Part shown: piece by piece, positions 1 to 7,941 of the stretch
Numbering within the stretch: position 1 is the stretch's first letter
Layout: each line of letters begins with the position of its first letter
NCBI GenBank assembly: GCA_048463395.1
Contig: DBFWPL010000009.1
Location: forward strand, 1-44,603
Source: JAGAJR01 sp048463395
Lineage (GTDB): Bacteria; Pseudomonadota; Alphaproteobacteria; RF32; CAG-239
Length of the DNA: 44,603 nt
Direction of reading: 5' to 3'
Notes under the pieces: generated by a model
Database searches by the model: none
Told to the model about the DNA's origin: nothing
Seen by the model: only the letters and a program-made list of their open reading frames with translations
Made by a program: the position numbers and the translations under genes

Positions 1-2
1 AA

Positions 3-137
3 AAAGATGTCTTTATCCACGTTACCGCACTCCAAAAAGCCGGTATCAAACATATCTCCGACGGACAACCGCTCTCTTACTCCCTCTTCAATGATCGCGG
101 TAGAGTTGCCGCTACCGATGTGTCAATTATTGGTTAA
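3..137 (+). CDS. Cold-shock domain protein, C-terminal part (cut by window edge)
   Basis: The frame from base 3 reads KDVFIHVTALQKAGIKHISD and continues to SIIG before a TAA at 135-137. The DVFIHVTALQKAG stretch matches the second RNA-binding strand (DVFVHISA-type) and the following helix of CspA-family proteins, and the ending fits the last strands of the OB-fold. Family members bind single-stranded nucleic acid and act as RNA chaperones in the cytoplasm. Start and N-terminal RNP1 motif lie outside the window, so it may be single-domain or the last domain of a longer protein. A strong terminator follows 46 bases later. Confidence 0.85.
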   Translation, partial: KDVFIHVTALQKAGIKHISDGQPLSYSLFNDRGRVAATDVSIIG

Positions 138-183
138 TAAAAATATTTATCACTAATTTAGCTTTCTCTTTATACTCTTAAAT

Positions 184-209
184 CCCAAAGATATTTCTTT
201 GGGGTTTTT
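184..209 (+). terminator. Intrinsic terminator of the cold-shock gene
   Basis: CCCAAAGA (184-191) and TCTTTGGG (196-203) form an 8-bp stem with a 4-nt loop, followed by GTTTTTGTTT. It lies between the cold-shock gene and the next plus-strand gene. Confidence 0.85.
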
Positions 210-289
210 GTTTATAAAAAATTAAATGCAAAATTAAGAAAAATCATGTAATATCTTAGCCTAAGAATAAATAAAGGATGTTTTTTATA

Positions 290-1270
290 ATGGATGAAGA
301 TATTTTTTATAATCAGGATGAAGAACTGGAAATAGCCTTTATTAAAAAAAATAAAGCGGAGTATCTGGCATCGGAAGAAGGAAAAACACCTTATGAAATC
401 GGTGAGGCGGGAAGAAAGAGTTTTGATGAAGCCCGTACCCGTTATGCTCTGGAGTTCTTAAAACGGCTTGAAAAGCGTCTTTCAGAACTGAATAATCAGG
501 AAATAAGTAATCTGCTGTTGGCTTTAATGGCTGCCGGATTAAGCATTGAAGATGATGAGGAACTGGAATATTGGATAAATCGCTTGGAACGTGAAAGTTT
601 GCACCGGATAGCTGTTTATTTTATTGCCAGAAATGAAGGTTTGACTGCTCCCGGAAGCTTAAAAATGTCTCCTAACCACAAGAAAAAACTTTTGAAAAAC
701 ATCAAAGATTTTTCTGCGGAAGATATTGAGGCGTTTACAATCATGATGGGTGCTGTTAATCAGCTTCTGCCTAGAAAAATACCTAAAAATAAGAATAGTG
801 AAGAATATAAGAAATATCTCGAAAAAGCAAAATTCTTCAAACGAGTTGAAAAGTTATTGAAAAGGGATACTCAAGAGAAGAAAAAAGAGGAACGTCGACT
901 TCAGCAAGAGAAAAATAAAGATAAAGCCAATAATAAGCAGCCGGATTATTTGCAGCTTTTAAAAGAAAAAATGGAAAATCAAGGCGTTGAAGCCGGGAGT
1001 AATTATTGGAACAATGTTATTGGTGATTTTAACCGTAGTGAAAACAAAGCCCAATTTGTGAAGCAGTGGGAAAAGAATGATGTATTAAAGAAAGCCTTGG
1101 ATGAACCGGAAAAGCTGACCAAAGAGCAAATACGGGAGCTCAGAGGGATAGATGATAAGCAGTTTAGAAAGGTTACGAAAGAAAAGCTGAATCAAAAATC
1201 CAATTCTGATAACGGACAGGGCAAATCCGGAATTTCTCCGCAAAACATTGCCGGGGAAATGAGCCGATAA
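290..1270 (+). CDS. Unknown charged, lysine/glutamate-rich protein
   Basis: I do not recognise a family. The 326-aa product is hydrophilic, with no signal peptide or membrane segment. The first third is acidic and helical (E/D-rich from about residue 1 to 110). The centre (about 190-225) is a Lys/Glu-rich, probably coiled-coil stretch. The tail is basic and low in complexity. The ATG at 290 is chosen over the one at 278 because AAAGGA at 273-278 overlaps the upstream ATG but sits 11 nt before 290. Codon use is like the neighbouring core genes, so it is probably a resident gene. Single-gene transcription unit between a terminator and mntP. Confidence 0.7.
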   Translation: MDEDIFYNQDEELEIAFIKKNKAEYLASEEGKTPYEIGEAGRKSFDEARTRYALEFLKRLEKRLSELNNQEISNLLLALMAAGLSIEDDEELEYWINRLERESLHRIAVYFIARNEGLTAPGSLKMSPNHKKKLLKNIKDFSAEDIEAFTIMMGAVNQLLPRKIPKNKNSEEYKKYLEKAKFFKRVEKLLKRDTQEKKKEERRLQQEKNKDKANNKQPDYLQLLKEKMENQGVEAGSNYWNNVIGDFNRSENKAQFVKQWEKNDVLKKALDEPEKLTKEQIRELRGIDDKQFRKVTKEKLNQKSNSDNGQGKSGISPQNIAGEMSR

Positions 1271-1331
1271 GGTATTGATTTTTTAGTCGAGATTAGGTAC
1301 ACGTCAAAGTAAATAATTTTAAGGAATGCAA

Positions 1332-1895
1332 ATGACTTTTTTAAGTATTTTTTTATTGGCTTTAGCTTTGTCTGTAGATGCCTTTGTCGTCTCTTTTTCT
1401 TATGGTTTGGTTTTGAAGAAAAACCCGATGAAAAATGCTTTGAAATTAGGGTTTTCAACCGGATTGGGACAATTTATCATGCCGGTGATAGGTTGGTATG
1501 GAGCGGAAGCAGTTCACGGTTACATTGAAAGTATTGACCACTGGATTGCTTTTTTCGTTTTTCTGGCTTTGGGACTGAAAATAATTGCAGATGCCTTGGA
1601 TAATGAAAACGAACATGAACAGTTGGCAAAATCTTTGACTTTTAATGTACTGTTAATGATAGGTATTGCCACCAGCATAGACGCTCTTGTTACCGGAATA
1701 ACGATTTATTTCATGGAGTGTTCAGTTTGGTTTGCTGCCTCGACAATCGGTATTACGACTTTTATTTGTGCCTTGATTGGTTATAATCTGAATTGCTGCT
1801 TTAAGAAAGTCCCGATAAAATATCTGGAGATTACCGCGGGGATTATCCTAATAGGATTGGGTTTCAAAGTTCTGTATGAACATCTGTCGGTATAA
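1332..1895 (+). CDS. mntP: MntP-type manganese efflux pump
   Basis: About 187 aa with six hydrophobic segments arranged as two three-helix repeats. The family's repeated acidic motifs are visible: ALSVDAFVVS near the N-terminus and TSIDALVTG in the second half, the membrane aspartates typical of MntP/YebN. The length equals the family norm. MntP exports Mn2+ across the inner membrane. AAGGA at 1321-1325 is too close to the ATG at 1326 and ideally placed for the ATG at 1332, so the start is set there. No yybP-ykoY-like manganese riboswitch could be recognised in the 60-nt gap upstream. Convergent with the thioesterase gene. Confidence 0.9.
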   Translation: MTFLSIFLLALALSVDAFVVSFSYGLVLKKNPMKNALKLGFSTGLGQFIMPVIGWYGAEAVHGYIESIDHWIAFFVFLALGLKIIADALDNENEHEQLAKSLTFNVLLMIGIATSIDALVTGITIYFMECSVWFAASTIGITTFICALIGYNLNCCFKKVPIKYLEITAGIILIGLGFKVLYEHLSV

Positions 1896-1905
1896 AATAA
1901 ATGTT

Positions 1906-2643
1906 TTAAATTGCTTCCCATTTAATTTGCACTCTGGACAGTTCCCGATTATCTGTCAGAGATTTAATGCTGTGTCGGGAGATGTTACCGGTTTGCTGTG
2001 TTTCAACTTTTATTTTTTCTCCGAACAGACCTTCTTTTTTAAAGGCTATTTCAATTTCCGTCGGCTGATGTTTTTCTCTGAAATCATTATCGACGGATTC
2101 TGATGCCCATAAAGGATAAAGGGCATTATTGACATGCTTGTTCAAATCAATATCGTCAAACCGGACATTAAAGATATTTTCATCGGTCATTTCTTCCAAA
2201 TCCGCGATTTTTATAAAATCTTCATCAACGGAGCGTTCCTCCAACACTTGATATTCAGGAAGATTCTCTCTCAAACCGACAGGACGTTTTTTGGCAAAGT
2301 TAATCAAAATCCACTGGCTGGCTGCCCGAATAATTGTTTTTCCAGAAGCGTCTTTAATTTCAAAATCACGAACGGCTCCAAGCTTTTTCTCAATACAAGG
2401 CCATGTGTAAACAGTAATGGTCTCATGCCATTTAGGCATGCGTTCTATTTGGATTTTGTAGTTGGAACCAACCCAAGCCAGACCTTTTTCTTTGCAAAAA
2501 TCATAGCCGAGTCCCATGAGATTGGCGTGTGAGTCGGCCATATCCTGAAAAATATTCATCAACGTAATCAAACGAAGCTGCCCGTTTTTATCACATTCAT
2601 AGCTGCGTATAGCGTAAGACTGCTCAAATTTTTTTAATTCCAT
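1906..2643 (-). CDS. Acyl-ACP thioesterase (FatA/FatB-like, two hotdog folds)
   Basis: A 245-aa protein of the acyl-ACP thioesterase family, which releases free fatty acids from acyl carrier protein in the cytoplasm. The N-terminal hotdog carries the MNIFQDMADSHAN helix and a GLAWV strand. The second hotdog contains DIDLNKHVNNALYP, the N-x-H-x-x-N motif holding catalytic Asn and His residues in plant and bacterial members. Length is normal for bacterial versions. The start lies inside the 3' end of the upstream beta-lactamase-fold gene (20-nt overlap), with AGAGGAAA about 9 nt before the ATG, suggesting translational coupling and a shared operon. Specific chain length cannot be told from sequence. 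Confidence 0.88.
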   Translation of the reverse strand: MELKKFEQSYAIRSYECDKNGQLRLITLMNIFQDMADSHANLMGLGYDFCKEKGLAWVGSNYKIQIERMPKWHETITVYTWPCIEKKLGAVRDFEIKDASGKTIIRAASQWILINFAKKRPVGLRENLPEYQVLEERSVDEDFIKIADLEEMTDENIFNVRFDDIDLNKHVNNALYPLWASESVDNDFREKHQPTEIEIAFKKEGLFGEKIKVETQQTGNISRHSIKSLTDNRELSRVQIKWEAI

Positions 2644-4135
2644 TGCCTGTTTTCCTCTTATGTATATACATCTTAAAACGTTTTAAGCAGCGGCGGTTGC
2701 TGATGGTGCGTTTTAAAAATCCCATGCCGGAAGTAGCACATTGAAAGACTTCTTTCAAATATGCGAAATCATCGTTATAAATCACAACAAGCCACTTTGC
2801 CGGAAGACTTTGAACTTTAACACACTCGCTGCCGTTAAGCCTGAAAATTTCATTATTCAGCGGAGTTTTGCCGATAAGATTCATCCCAATGGTTTTTGCC
2901 AGTTCCCGGAAATTCTCAATAACAAAAACCGGACAATGGGTCGGAATGAAAACCGGATAATTTAATATTGAGTTCAGATATTCGTAATCACCGAGAAAAC
3001 CGTGCCCAAATCCTTGTAGCTCCGGAGCGTTGTCCACGCTGATAAACCGGATGTTGTGAGCGTTAAAAGCTCCTTTCAGCGGATTAAAAAACGTAGATGC
3101 GGTAATAATGCCGAAACTGTTTTGACTGTCGGCGTCGAAGGCAAGGGAAACATGGTTATATGTTCCGATAACCACAAAATTATTGTCAAGCTTAGCGACT
3201 TCTTCCCGGTCGTGTGTGTAAATAACTTTAATCCGCTCTCCGGCAAGTTTATTAAAGTCGATTCCATATTCCATAATCAGGTTCAGATATGTGTAAAAAT
3301 CCGGATTTCCAAAAAAGATAACGTTCTTTTTAAGCTTTAAGGCCGCCAGAAAAGCAATAATATACATTTCCGGATGAGTTGGATAAACCGGAATAAAAAT
3401 TTTGTTCTTTTTGCTCTTTTTTATCAAAGAAACGAGTTTTTTAAATGTGTCCACTTCCTTAACTGCAAATCCGTCGTCATAAATACCGTAAAAATCGGCC
3501 ACGACGCACTTTATTTCATCTTTAAGCTGTTTGATACGGCGGATGTTGGTTGGCTTTCTGAAATAGGTGCTGGAGTCTATTTTCATGTCTCCGGTATGAT
3601 AAACTACGGAATTGGGAGATTTAATGATAAAGCCGAAACTGTCAAAACAGGTATGACTTGCAGAAATAACTTCTATTTCCATAGAACCGATTTTAACCAC
3701 ATCTCCGTCATTAATGATAGTGCACTTCGGATGTCTGTTCGCCGGAATTTTATATTCTTCCAATAAGTCATCTAAAATCATTAGCGTATATTTTCCGGCA
3801 TAGATGGGGGGTAATCTGTATCCGGCTTTAATGTAATGAACAATCCCGTTGAGATGGTCAGGATGGGAGTGGGTTAAAAAAAGAGCTTTGGCAGTGTCGT
3901 TCCCTTCGGTCAACAATCCCCGAATATCAGGAATTGCTGCGGAAGAGTTTTTCACTCCCAAAGCTTGATGATTATCAAATTTACCCAAATCGACAATAAT
4001 TGTGGTATGTTCCAACAGTCCTTTGTTATTTTCTACAACATCGGTATAACGATAACAATGACCGCTTATCTGGTCAATATTATTACCGCCGAGGGCTTGC
4101 CAATAAAGGCCTATATGATTAATTGCCGAACTCAT
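2624..4135 (-). CDS. Metallo-beta-lactamase/beta-CASP hydrolase, RNase J-like but divergent
   Basis: A 503-aa protein with an N-terminal metallo-beta-lactamase fold. The metal motif LTHSHPDHLNG (HxHxDH) is near residue 90, followed by a conserved His in SASHTC and an Asp in YHTGDMKID. The layout and later segments (FIPVYPTHPE, FIPTHCPVF) resemble the RNase J group of beta-CASP nucleases. RNase J normally reads THGHEDHIGG, so this is a divergent member, and the C-terminal 60 residues are very basic. It could be an RNA exonuclease, but another phosphodiesterase or hydrolase role is possible. First gene of a two-gene unit with the overlapping thioesterase. Confidence 0.75.
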   Translation of the reverse strand: MSSAINHIGLYWQALGGNNIDQISGHCYRYTDVVENNKGLLEHTTIIVDLGKFDNHQALGVKNSSAAIPDIRGLLTEGNDTAKALFLTHSHPDHLNGIVHYIKAGYRLPPIYAGKYTLMILDDLLEEYKIPANRHPKCTIINDGDVVKIGSMEIEVISASHTCFDSFGFIIKSPNSVVYHTGDMKIDSSTYFRKPTNIRRIKQLKDEIKCVVADFYGIYDDGFAVKEVDTFKKLVSLIKKSKKNKIFIPVYPTHPEMYIIAFLAALKLKKNVIFFGNPDFYTYLNLIMEYGIDFNKLAGERIKVIYTHDREEVAKLDNNFVVIGTYNHVSLAFDADSQNSFGIITASTFFNPLKGAFNAHNIRFISVDNAPELQGFGHGFLGDYEYLNSILNYPVFIPTHCPVFVIENFRELAKTIGMNLIGKTPLNNEIFRLNGSECVKVQSLPAKWLVVIYNDDFAYLKEVFQCATSGMGFLKRTISNRRCLKRFKMYIHKRKTGNGIKKI

Positions 4136-4191
4136 TATATAAACAGACTTCTTTCTGCTTATTGCTTATCAAATAATCACTCTGTTAGCAA

Positions 4192-4956
4192 TTATTTTAT
4201 TTTTGTTTTCCTATATTCGGCAAGTTTAGCTTCTCGCCATTCGTTAGCCTTAATAATTCCGGCTGATCTTCTTGCTTTTTCAACAATAGCTTTTGTCTCG
4301 GCAAGTCTTTGGCGGTCTTTCTGGCTCAGGTTTGGAACCTGAACGGAAGCTGTTTTTACAGGTTTCTCAAATGTTTTAACATTGTTTTGAGCCTGCTTAA
4401 TCATTTCATATCTTGAAACGATTTTTTTCTTATATTTTAAGGCCTTTCCCGGAGTGCTGGAATGGTAAGCCATTGCCGCTTTAATCCAGTCATTGCCCTT
4501 GTTTTCATACAAGCTTTTCAAGAAGTTTGCTCCGTATCTGACATTTTTTTCCGGATCAAAAGCTTCTTCAACGTTCTTAAAAGCATTGCCGTGGTATGAA
4601 AGATTAATCTGCATACATCCGACATCAATACTTTTAACGCCTTGTGCTTGTAGTCTTTTTACTTCTCTGACGGCTTCAGCTTTGGTTTTGAAAAATTGAC
4701 CTTTACCTTGGGCGTTAATGGTCCACGGCCAAGCCAACGATTGCTGCTCTTTTTTATTCCATCTGCCGGTTTCCACGCTGGAAATGGTGGTCAGCAAATG
4801 TTCTTTAATCTGCAGTTCTTTTTCGATTTTTTGAGTAGCATTCATACAAGCAAACGTGTCATCGGCATATGCATCAAACGAACTTGCTTGTACCGGCTGA
4901 ATCAACATCAGCAATATCATAAAAAACATTAAGTTTGTTGATACGAAAAGTCGCAT
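4192..4956 (-). CDS. Periplasmic SLT-type lytic transglycosylase
   Basis: A 254-aa protein with an N-terminal signal peptide (MRLFVSTNLMFFMILLMLIQ, predicted cleavage after VQA-S). The SLT domain spans about residues 45-190. Its catalytic Glu sits in SSVETGRW, followed by VGCMQINLSYHG (the GxMQ signature) and AMAYHSSTPG in place of the usual AxAYNxG. It cleaves peptidoglycan between MurNAc and GlcNAc in the periplasm. The C-terminal 60 residues are basic and helical without a known domain. The gene stands alone, with a 219-bp upstream gap carrying no obvious gene. Confidence 0.85.
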   Translation of the reverse strand: MRLFVSTNLMFFMILLMLIQPVQASSFDAYADDTFACMNATQKIEKELQIKEHLLTTISSVETGRWNKKEQQSLAWPWTINAQGKGQFFKTKAEAVREVKRLQAQGVKSIDVGCMQINLSYHGNAFKNVEEAFDPEKNVRYGANFLKSLYENKGNDWIKAAMAYHSSTPGKALKYKKKIVSRYEMIKQAQNNVKTFEKPVKTASVQVPNLSQKDRQRLAETKAIVEKARRSAGIIKANEWREAKLAEYRKTKIK

Positions 4957-5175
4957 CCCTCTGCTCCCTCAAAACGGCCACAAACATCCCTTATGCAACA
5001 AATGTGCCAATTTCAATTTGCTTAACGGCGAAAAAAATAAACGTCCTGAGGTTGGTTACTCTTAAAATTTATAAGTCCTGTTTTCTTTTTTTAACAAGTT
5101 ATCCTTATAATTCCAACAACAGCAAGCATATATTTATATACTGCTTTTTTTAAAACAAGGGGAGATATATCACGA

Positions 5176-6063
5176 TTATTTTTTTAAATCCAGCAAAAAA
5201 TTGCCCAAAGCGGTGAGGGAATCCGAAATGTCGGTGCTAATATTTTGAAAATTATTGTTTTTTTTGTACACAGATTCTTCCATATAGAGGCCTCTGTTTA
5301 TCTCAATTTGCAACGTATAAATGTTTTTCCGCGGTTGGCAATAATTAAAAGTGATAAAACCGCCGGAATAAGGCCGGTTATATTCCACTCTGTAACCTTT
5401 GTTGGAAAGACTTCCTGACAAAAATTCAAAGAGTTGAGACGGACAGCTTTGGTCAAACAAGTTGCTGATACAAAAGTCGACAGGTTTACTTTCATCCATG
5501 ATTCTACAAATGCCGGAAGGCATGGAATGGCAGTCAATCAGCAGACAGTAGCCAAATTTCTTAACACACTTGTCGACGAGTTGTTTAAGTTTTTTATGAT
5601 ACGGTTCATAAATGTTTTTGATTCGTTTTTGAGCTTCTTCCCAAGAAATCTGCCCATTATAAATGTTTTTGTTTTGAGAGACGATTCTCGGAATAACCCC
5701 TAATCCGACACGACACCGCCGGCTTCCGACCGGATTTGCCTGTTGCGGATAATCATAATACATTGTCTCGTCAATTTCGATTTTATCACGATTCACGTCA
5801 ATAAAAGCTCTGGAAACATTCATCGCAATCATCGGAATAGCATTATCGGCAGCAGGTTTAATAATGTCTTCGACAAAAGAGTCTTCGGAAGAGCGAAGTT
5901 CGTTGATGTTGAGAACGGAATTGGCAAGGAGTTCTTCCGGAATAAATTGTCCGCTGTGAGGAGAGGATAAAACCATGGGATAACGAATATCTTCGGGGAG
6001 ATATTCACGAAAGACATCAATTTTTTTGTAATCTACATTAAAATTTATGTGCTGTTCAGCCAC
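5176..6063 (-). CDS. N-formylglutamate amidohydrolase family protein
   Basis: A 295-aa protein of the FGase family (zinc amidohydrolases related to HutG2). Visible family features are VLSSPHSGQFIP near residue 33 (metal ligand His), VSRAFIDVNRD near 103, LLIDCHSMPS near 172 (second His) and LQIEINRGLYM near 255. Family members remove formyl or acyl groups from glutamate, usually in the last step of one histidine degradation route. No hut genes are adjacent, so the substrate is open. It is transcribed away from the tRNA-Val locus. Confidence 0.88.
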   Translation of the reverse strand: MAEQHINFNVDYKKIDVFREYLPEDIRYPMVLSSPHSGQFIPEELLANSVLNINELRSSEDSFVEDIIKPAADNAIPMIAMNVSRAFIDVNRDKIEIDETMYYDYPQQANPVGSRRCRVGLGVIPRIVSQNKNIYNGQISWEEAQKRIKNIYEPYHKKLKQLVDKCVKKFGYCLLIDCHSMPSGICRIMDESKPVDFCISNLFDQSCPSQLFEFLSGSLSNKGYRVEYNRPYSGGFITFNYCQPRKNIYTLQIEINRGLYMEESVYKKNNNFQNISTDISDSLTALGNFLLDLKK

Positions 6064-6192
6064 GTCAAAATCCTCAATTGTTAGACTTGGGAAGAATAAC
6101 AGATAAATCTTAATGTTTTAATAACAAGGAATATGTAAAATTATGCTTGCATTTATTGAAACGATACTGTAAAAACAATGACGAACCTAAAT

Positions 6193-6268
6193 GGGTGTGT
6201 AGCTCAGTGGTATGAGCACTACGTTGACATCGTAGGGGTCGCTGGTTCGATCCCAGCCACACCCACCA
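6193..6268 (+). tRNA. tRNA-Val(GAC)
   Basis: All four arms fold: acceptor GGGTGTG/CACACCC, D-arm starting GCTCAGTGGTATGAGC, anticodon stem CTACG-TTGACAT-CGTAG with anticodon GAC, and T-arm GCTGG-TTCGATC-CCAGC. The 3' CCA is encoded (6266-6268). The 3'-terminal 19 nt are repeated exactly at 6455-6473. Confidence 0.97.
6250..6268 (+). repeat. att-like direct repeat, copy inside intact tRNA-Val
   Basis: The last 19 nt of the tRNA (ATCCCAGCCACACCCACCA) are identical to 6455-6473. They begin at the T-loop position-58 adenosine and run to CCA, a usual crossover region for tyrosine integrases. Confidence 0.9.
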
Positions 6269-6269
6269 T

Positions 6270-6299
6270 AAAAAAGCCCTCCAAAGTGAGGGCTTTTTT
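6270..6299 (+). terminator. Terminator immediately after tRNA-Val, supplied by the element
   Basis: AAAAAAGCCCTC and GAGGGCTTTTTT surround a CAAAGT loop, giving a strong stem with a U-tract. The same 29-nt core occurs at 11052-11080. It lies between the tRNA and the 19-nt repeat, so it belongs to the inserted element rather than to the ancestral tRNA flank. Confidence 0.9.
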
Positions 6300-6454
6300 A
6301 TGGTTTGGGCGGCTAGATAGAACCAGCGAAGTGGTTCGGAGTCGATAGTTGGCGAGAACGAGCGAAAGAGAAGTTCGAGGCTTACGAGACGAAAGGGGCC
6401 CAAACGAGTTTGGGGAGGGAGAGAAAAGAGAAATATCAAGAGTTGGGAATTTAC

Positions 6455-6473
6455 ATCCCAGCCACACCCACCA
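6455..6473 (+). repeat. att-like direct repeat, distal copy of the tRNA-Val 3' end
   Basis: Exact 19-nt match to 6250-6268. The flanking bases differ on both sides, so the duplication boundary is precise. Confidence 0.9.
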
Positions 6474-6497
6474 ATTAAACAAAGTCTTTTAGGTAAC

Positions 6498-6526
6498 AAG
6501 ATTTATTTATTGAATAAATAAATCTT
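6498..6526. promoter_or_regulatory. Perfect 14-bp palindrome overlapping a promoter -35 (candidate operator)
   Basis: AAGATTTATTTATT (6498-6511) and AATAAATAAATCTT (6513-6526) are perfect inverted repeats around a single G. A possible -35 TTGAAT (6510-6515) sits at the palindrome centre, 16 bp before a possible -10 TATAGT (6532-6537). The first gene of the module starts at 6559. This geometry suggests a dimeric repressor blocking RNA polymerase. A terminator role for the hairpin is less likely because there is no U-tract. Confidence 0.5.
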
Positions 6527-6558
6527 TGTCGTATAGTGTAATAAAAACTGAGAAAGCT

Positions 6559-7941
6559 ATGACAGATATAATATTTTTCCCGCCTAAATTATCTAAATTA
6601 TCTCACACGAAATTAGCACAATTAAGTAGTGAAGAATTTGCTAATTTAAGAGAAAGTATAAAAAAGAGAAATAAAAGACATCTTCATAAGAAAAAGCTTC
6701 ATTCTGTTGATAGAAAATTAATACTAAAAAAATACCCAAATAAAAGAATAGAGCATATTCCTTTATTGAGGTCTCAGATGGCTAGATTGTATGATGAAGC
6801 TAAATCATCTGAGATTCTTGATTTTTTTAATCCGCAAAGAGAAAAAAAATGGAAAAAGGGATATAAAAGGAGGAAATTGCAAAGTCGTATTACAATTCAG
6901 CATTTTTCTTTTATTGATTATCCTAATGAGACATTAGATTTATTTTATAAATTTGCAGAATATGAACCTAGAATATTAGAGGCATTTGCTGATTTCACCG
7001 ATGATAGGATATATGATATTGCACCATATTTATTATGGGGCATTGTAAAGAAAGATATGTATCCTTATATTCGAGGAGGAAAAATTAGCAATAGAGTTTC
7101 AAATGTTATAAAAGGTTTAGACTTAGATAAATTTATGGATATGAGGCTACCCAATGCTGACGATAGAAATGTAATAGCTCTGCCGCCAATTACGAAGCCA
7201 AGAAGATTTTTGATTGAAAATCAAAATGTTACAACATTAGAGGTAAGTGCAACACGACTTGTAGAAAAAATAAATGAATGGCTTATACAATTAGATCCGC
7301 CAATGATGTTAAGTGATGAAGGTTGTATGAATGTTACATCCTTTACTATTGAGATTTTAGAAAATGCTCAAAGGCATAGTGTAAAAGGAGAAGAAGGAAA
7401 TTGGTATATGACTTCATTTATGGAATATAGGGAAGGAAAATACTTTTGTAGTCTTTCCTTTATTAATACAGGTATGCCAATTTATGAATCCATTTTATCG
7501 ACGACAAATGATTCTGTAAGACAAGAATTAAATGCATACATCAAAATGCACAAAAATGTATCTCCCAAAATATTAGCGACAGTCTATGCTTTACAAGATG
7601 GCTCTACTAGGGAGAATTACAAGGATAGCAGAGGGGGAATAGGCATGTTAAGAATGGTAAAATTTATTAATGAAATAGGAGATACCTTTATTTCAGAGGA
7701 TAAACCTCAGATTGCCATAATTTCAGGAGATATTTATATCAAATTTTCTGATAAATATGGAAATGCAGTAAAATTAAATAATAAGAGAAATTATCAGTGG
7801 TTTAATTTAGAACAAGATAGAACAATTGCACCAGATAAAAAATATGCCTACTTATTGCAAAAAGCATTTCCTGGAACTATAATAACAACACGATTCATGC
7901 TAGATGCAGAATCTTTACAAAAAAAGGTAAAAAAACAATGA
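6559..7941 (+). CDS. GHKL-fold ATPase-like protein, gene 1 of a three-gene module
   Basis: A 460-aa protein whose second half looks like a histidine-kinase-type ATPase domain. The N-box is EILENAQRH (about residues 265-273), and a G-box-like SRGGIGM (about 357-363) follows. No H-box or receiver domain is visible, so it is not a classical sensor kinase. It is closer in idea to anti-sigma-factor kinases (SpoIIAB/RsbW type) or GHKL signalling ATPases. The N-terminal 110 residues are very basic and unrecognised. ATG 6559 is preferred over the in-frame TTG at 6526, which lies inside the operator palindrome. AGA and ATA codons are frequent and the DNA is visibly AT-richer than the core genes, suggesting acquisition. 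It overlaps the next gene by ATGA. Confidence 0.8.
   Translation: MTDIIFFPPKLSKLSHTKLAQLSSEEFANLRESIKKRNKRHLHKKKLHSVDRKLILKKYPNKRIEHIPLLRSQMARLYDEAKSSEILDFFNPQREKKWKKGYKRRKLQSRITIQHFSFIDYPNETLDLFYKFAEYEPRILEAFADFTDDRIYDIAPYLLWGIVKKDMYPYIRGGKISNRVSNVIKGLDLDKFMDMRLPNADDRNVIALPPITKPRRFLIENQNVTTLEVSATRLVEKINEWLIQLDPPMMLSDEGCMNVTSFTIEILENAQRHSVKGEEGNWYMTSFMEYREGKYFCSLSFINTGMPIYESILSTTNDSVRQELNAYIKMHKNVSPKILATVYALQDGSTRENYKDSRGGIGMLRMVKFINEIGDTFISEDKPQIAIISGDIYIKFSDKYGNAVKLNNKRNYQWFNLEQDRTIAPDKKYAYLLQKAFPGTIITTRFMLDAESLQKKVKKQ

Larger units (their letters stand above)
6269..6473 (+). mobile_element. tRNA-3'-end-targeting structured element, copy 1 (tRNA-Val)
   Basis: About 205 nt with no credible protein. 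In order: terminator (6270-6299); TTATGGTT and a GGGCGG block; hairpin GAACCA/TGGTTC (6320-6325/6332-6337); conserved block GGAGTCGATAGTTGGCGAG (6338-6356); hairpin GAAC/GTTC (6356-6359/6373-6376); conserved block CGAGGCTTACGA with ACGAAAGGGG; hairpin CCCAAA/TTTGGG (6399-6404/6409-6414); a purine-rich stretch; GGGAATTTAC (6445-6454); then a copy of the tRNA-Val 3' end (6455-6473). The same block order occurs on the minus strand 3' of tRNA-Thr. I infer a non-autonomous element inserted by site-specific recombination in the tRNA 3' end. Confidence 0.75.

Noticed and set aside
6110..6499. Minus-strand open frames crossing tRNA-Val and the element
   Set aside because: They run antisense through a tRNA and conserved non-coding blocks, have no ribosome site, and do not look like protein families.
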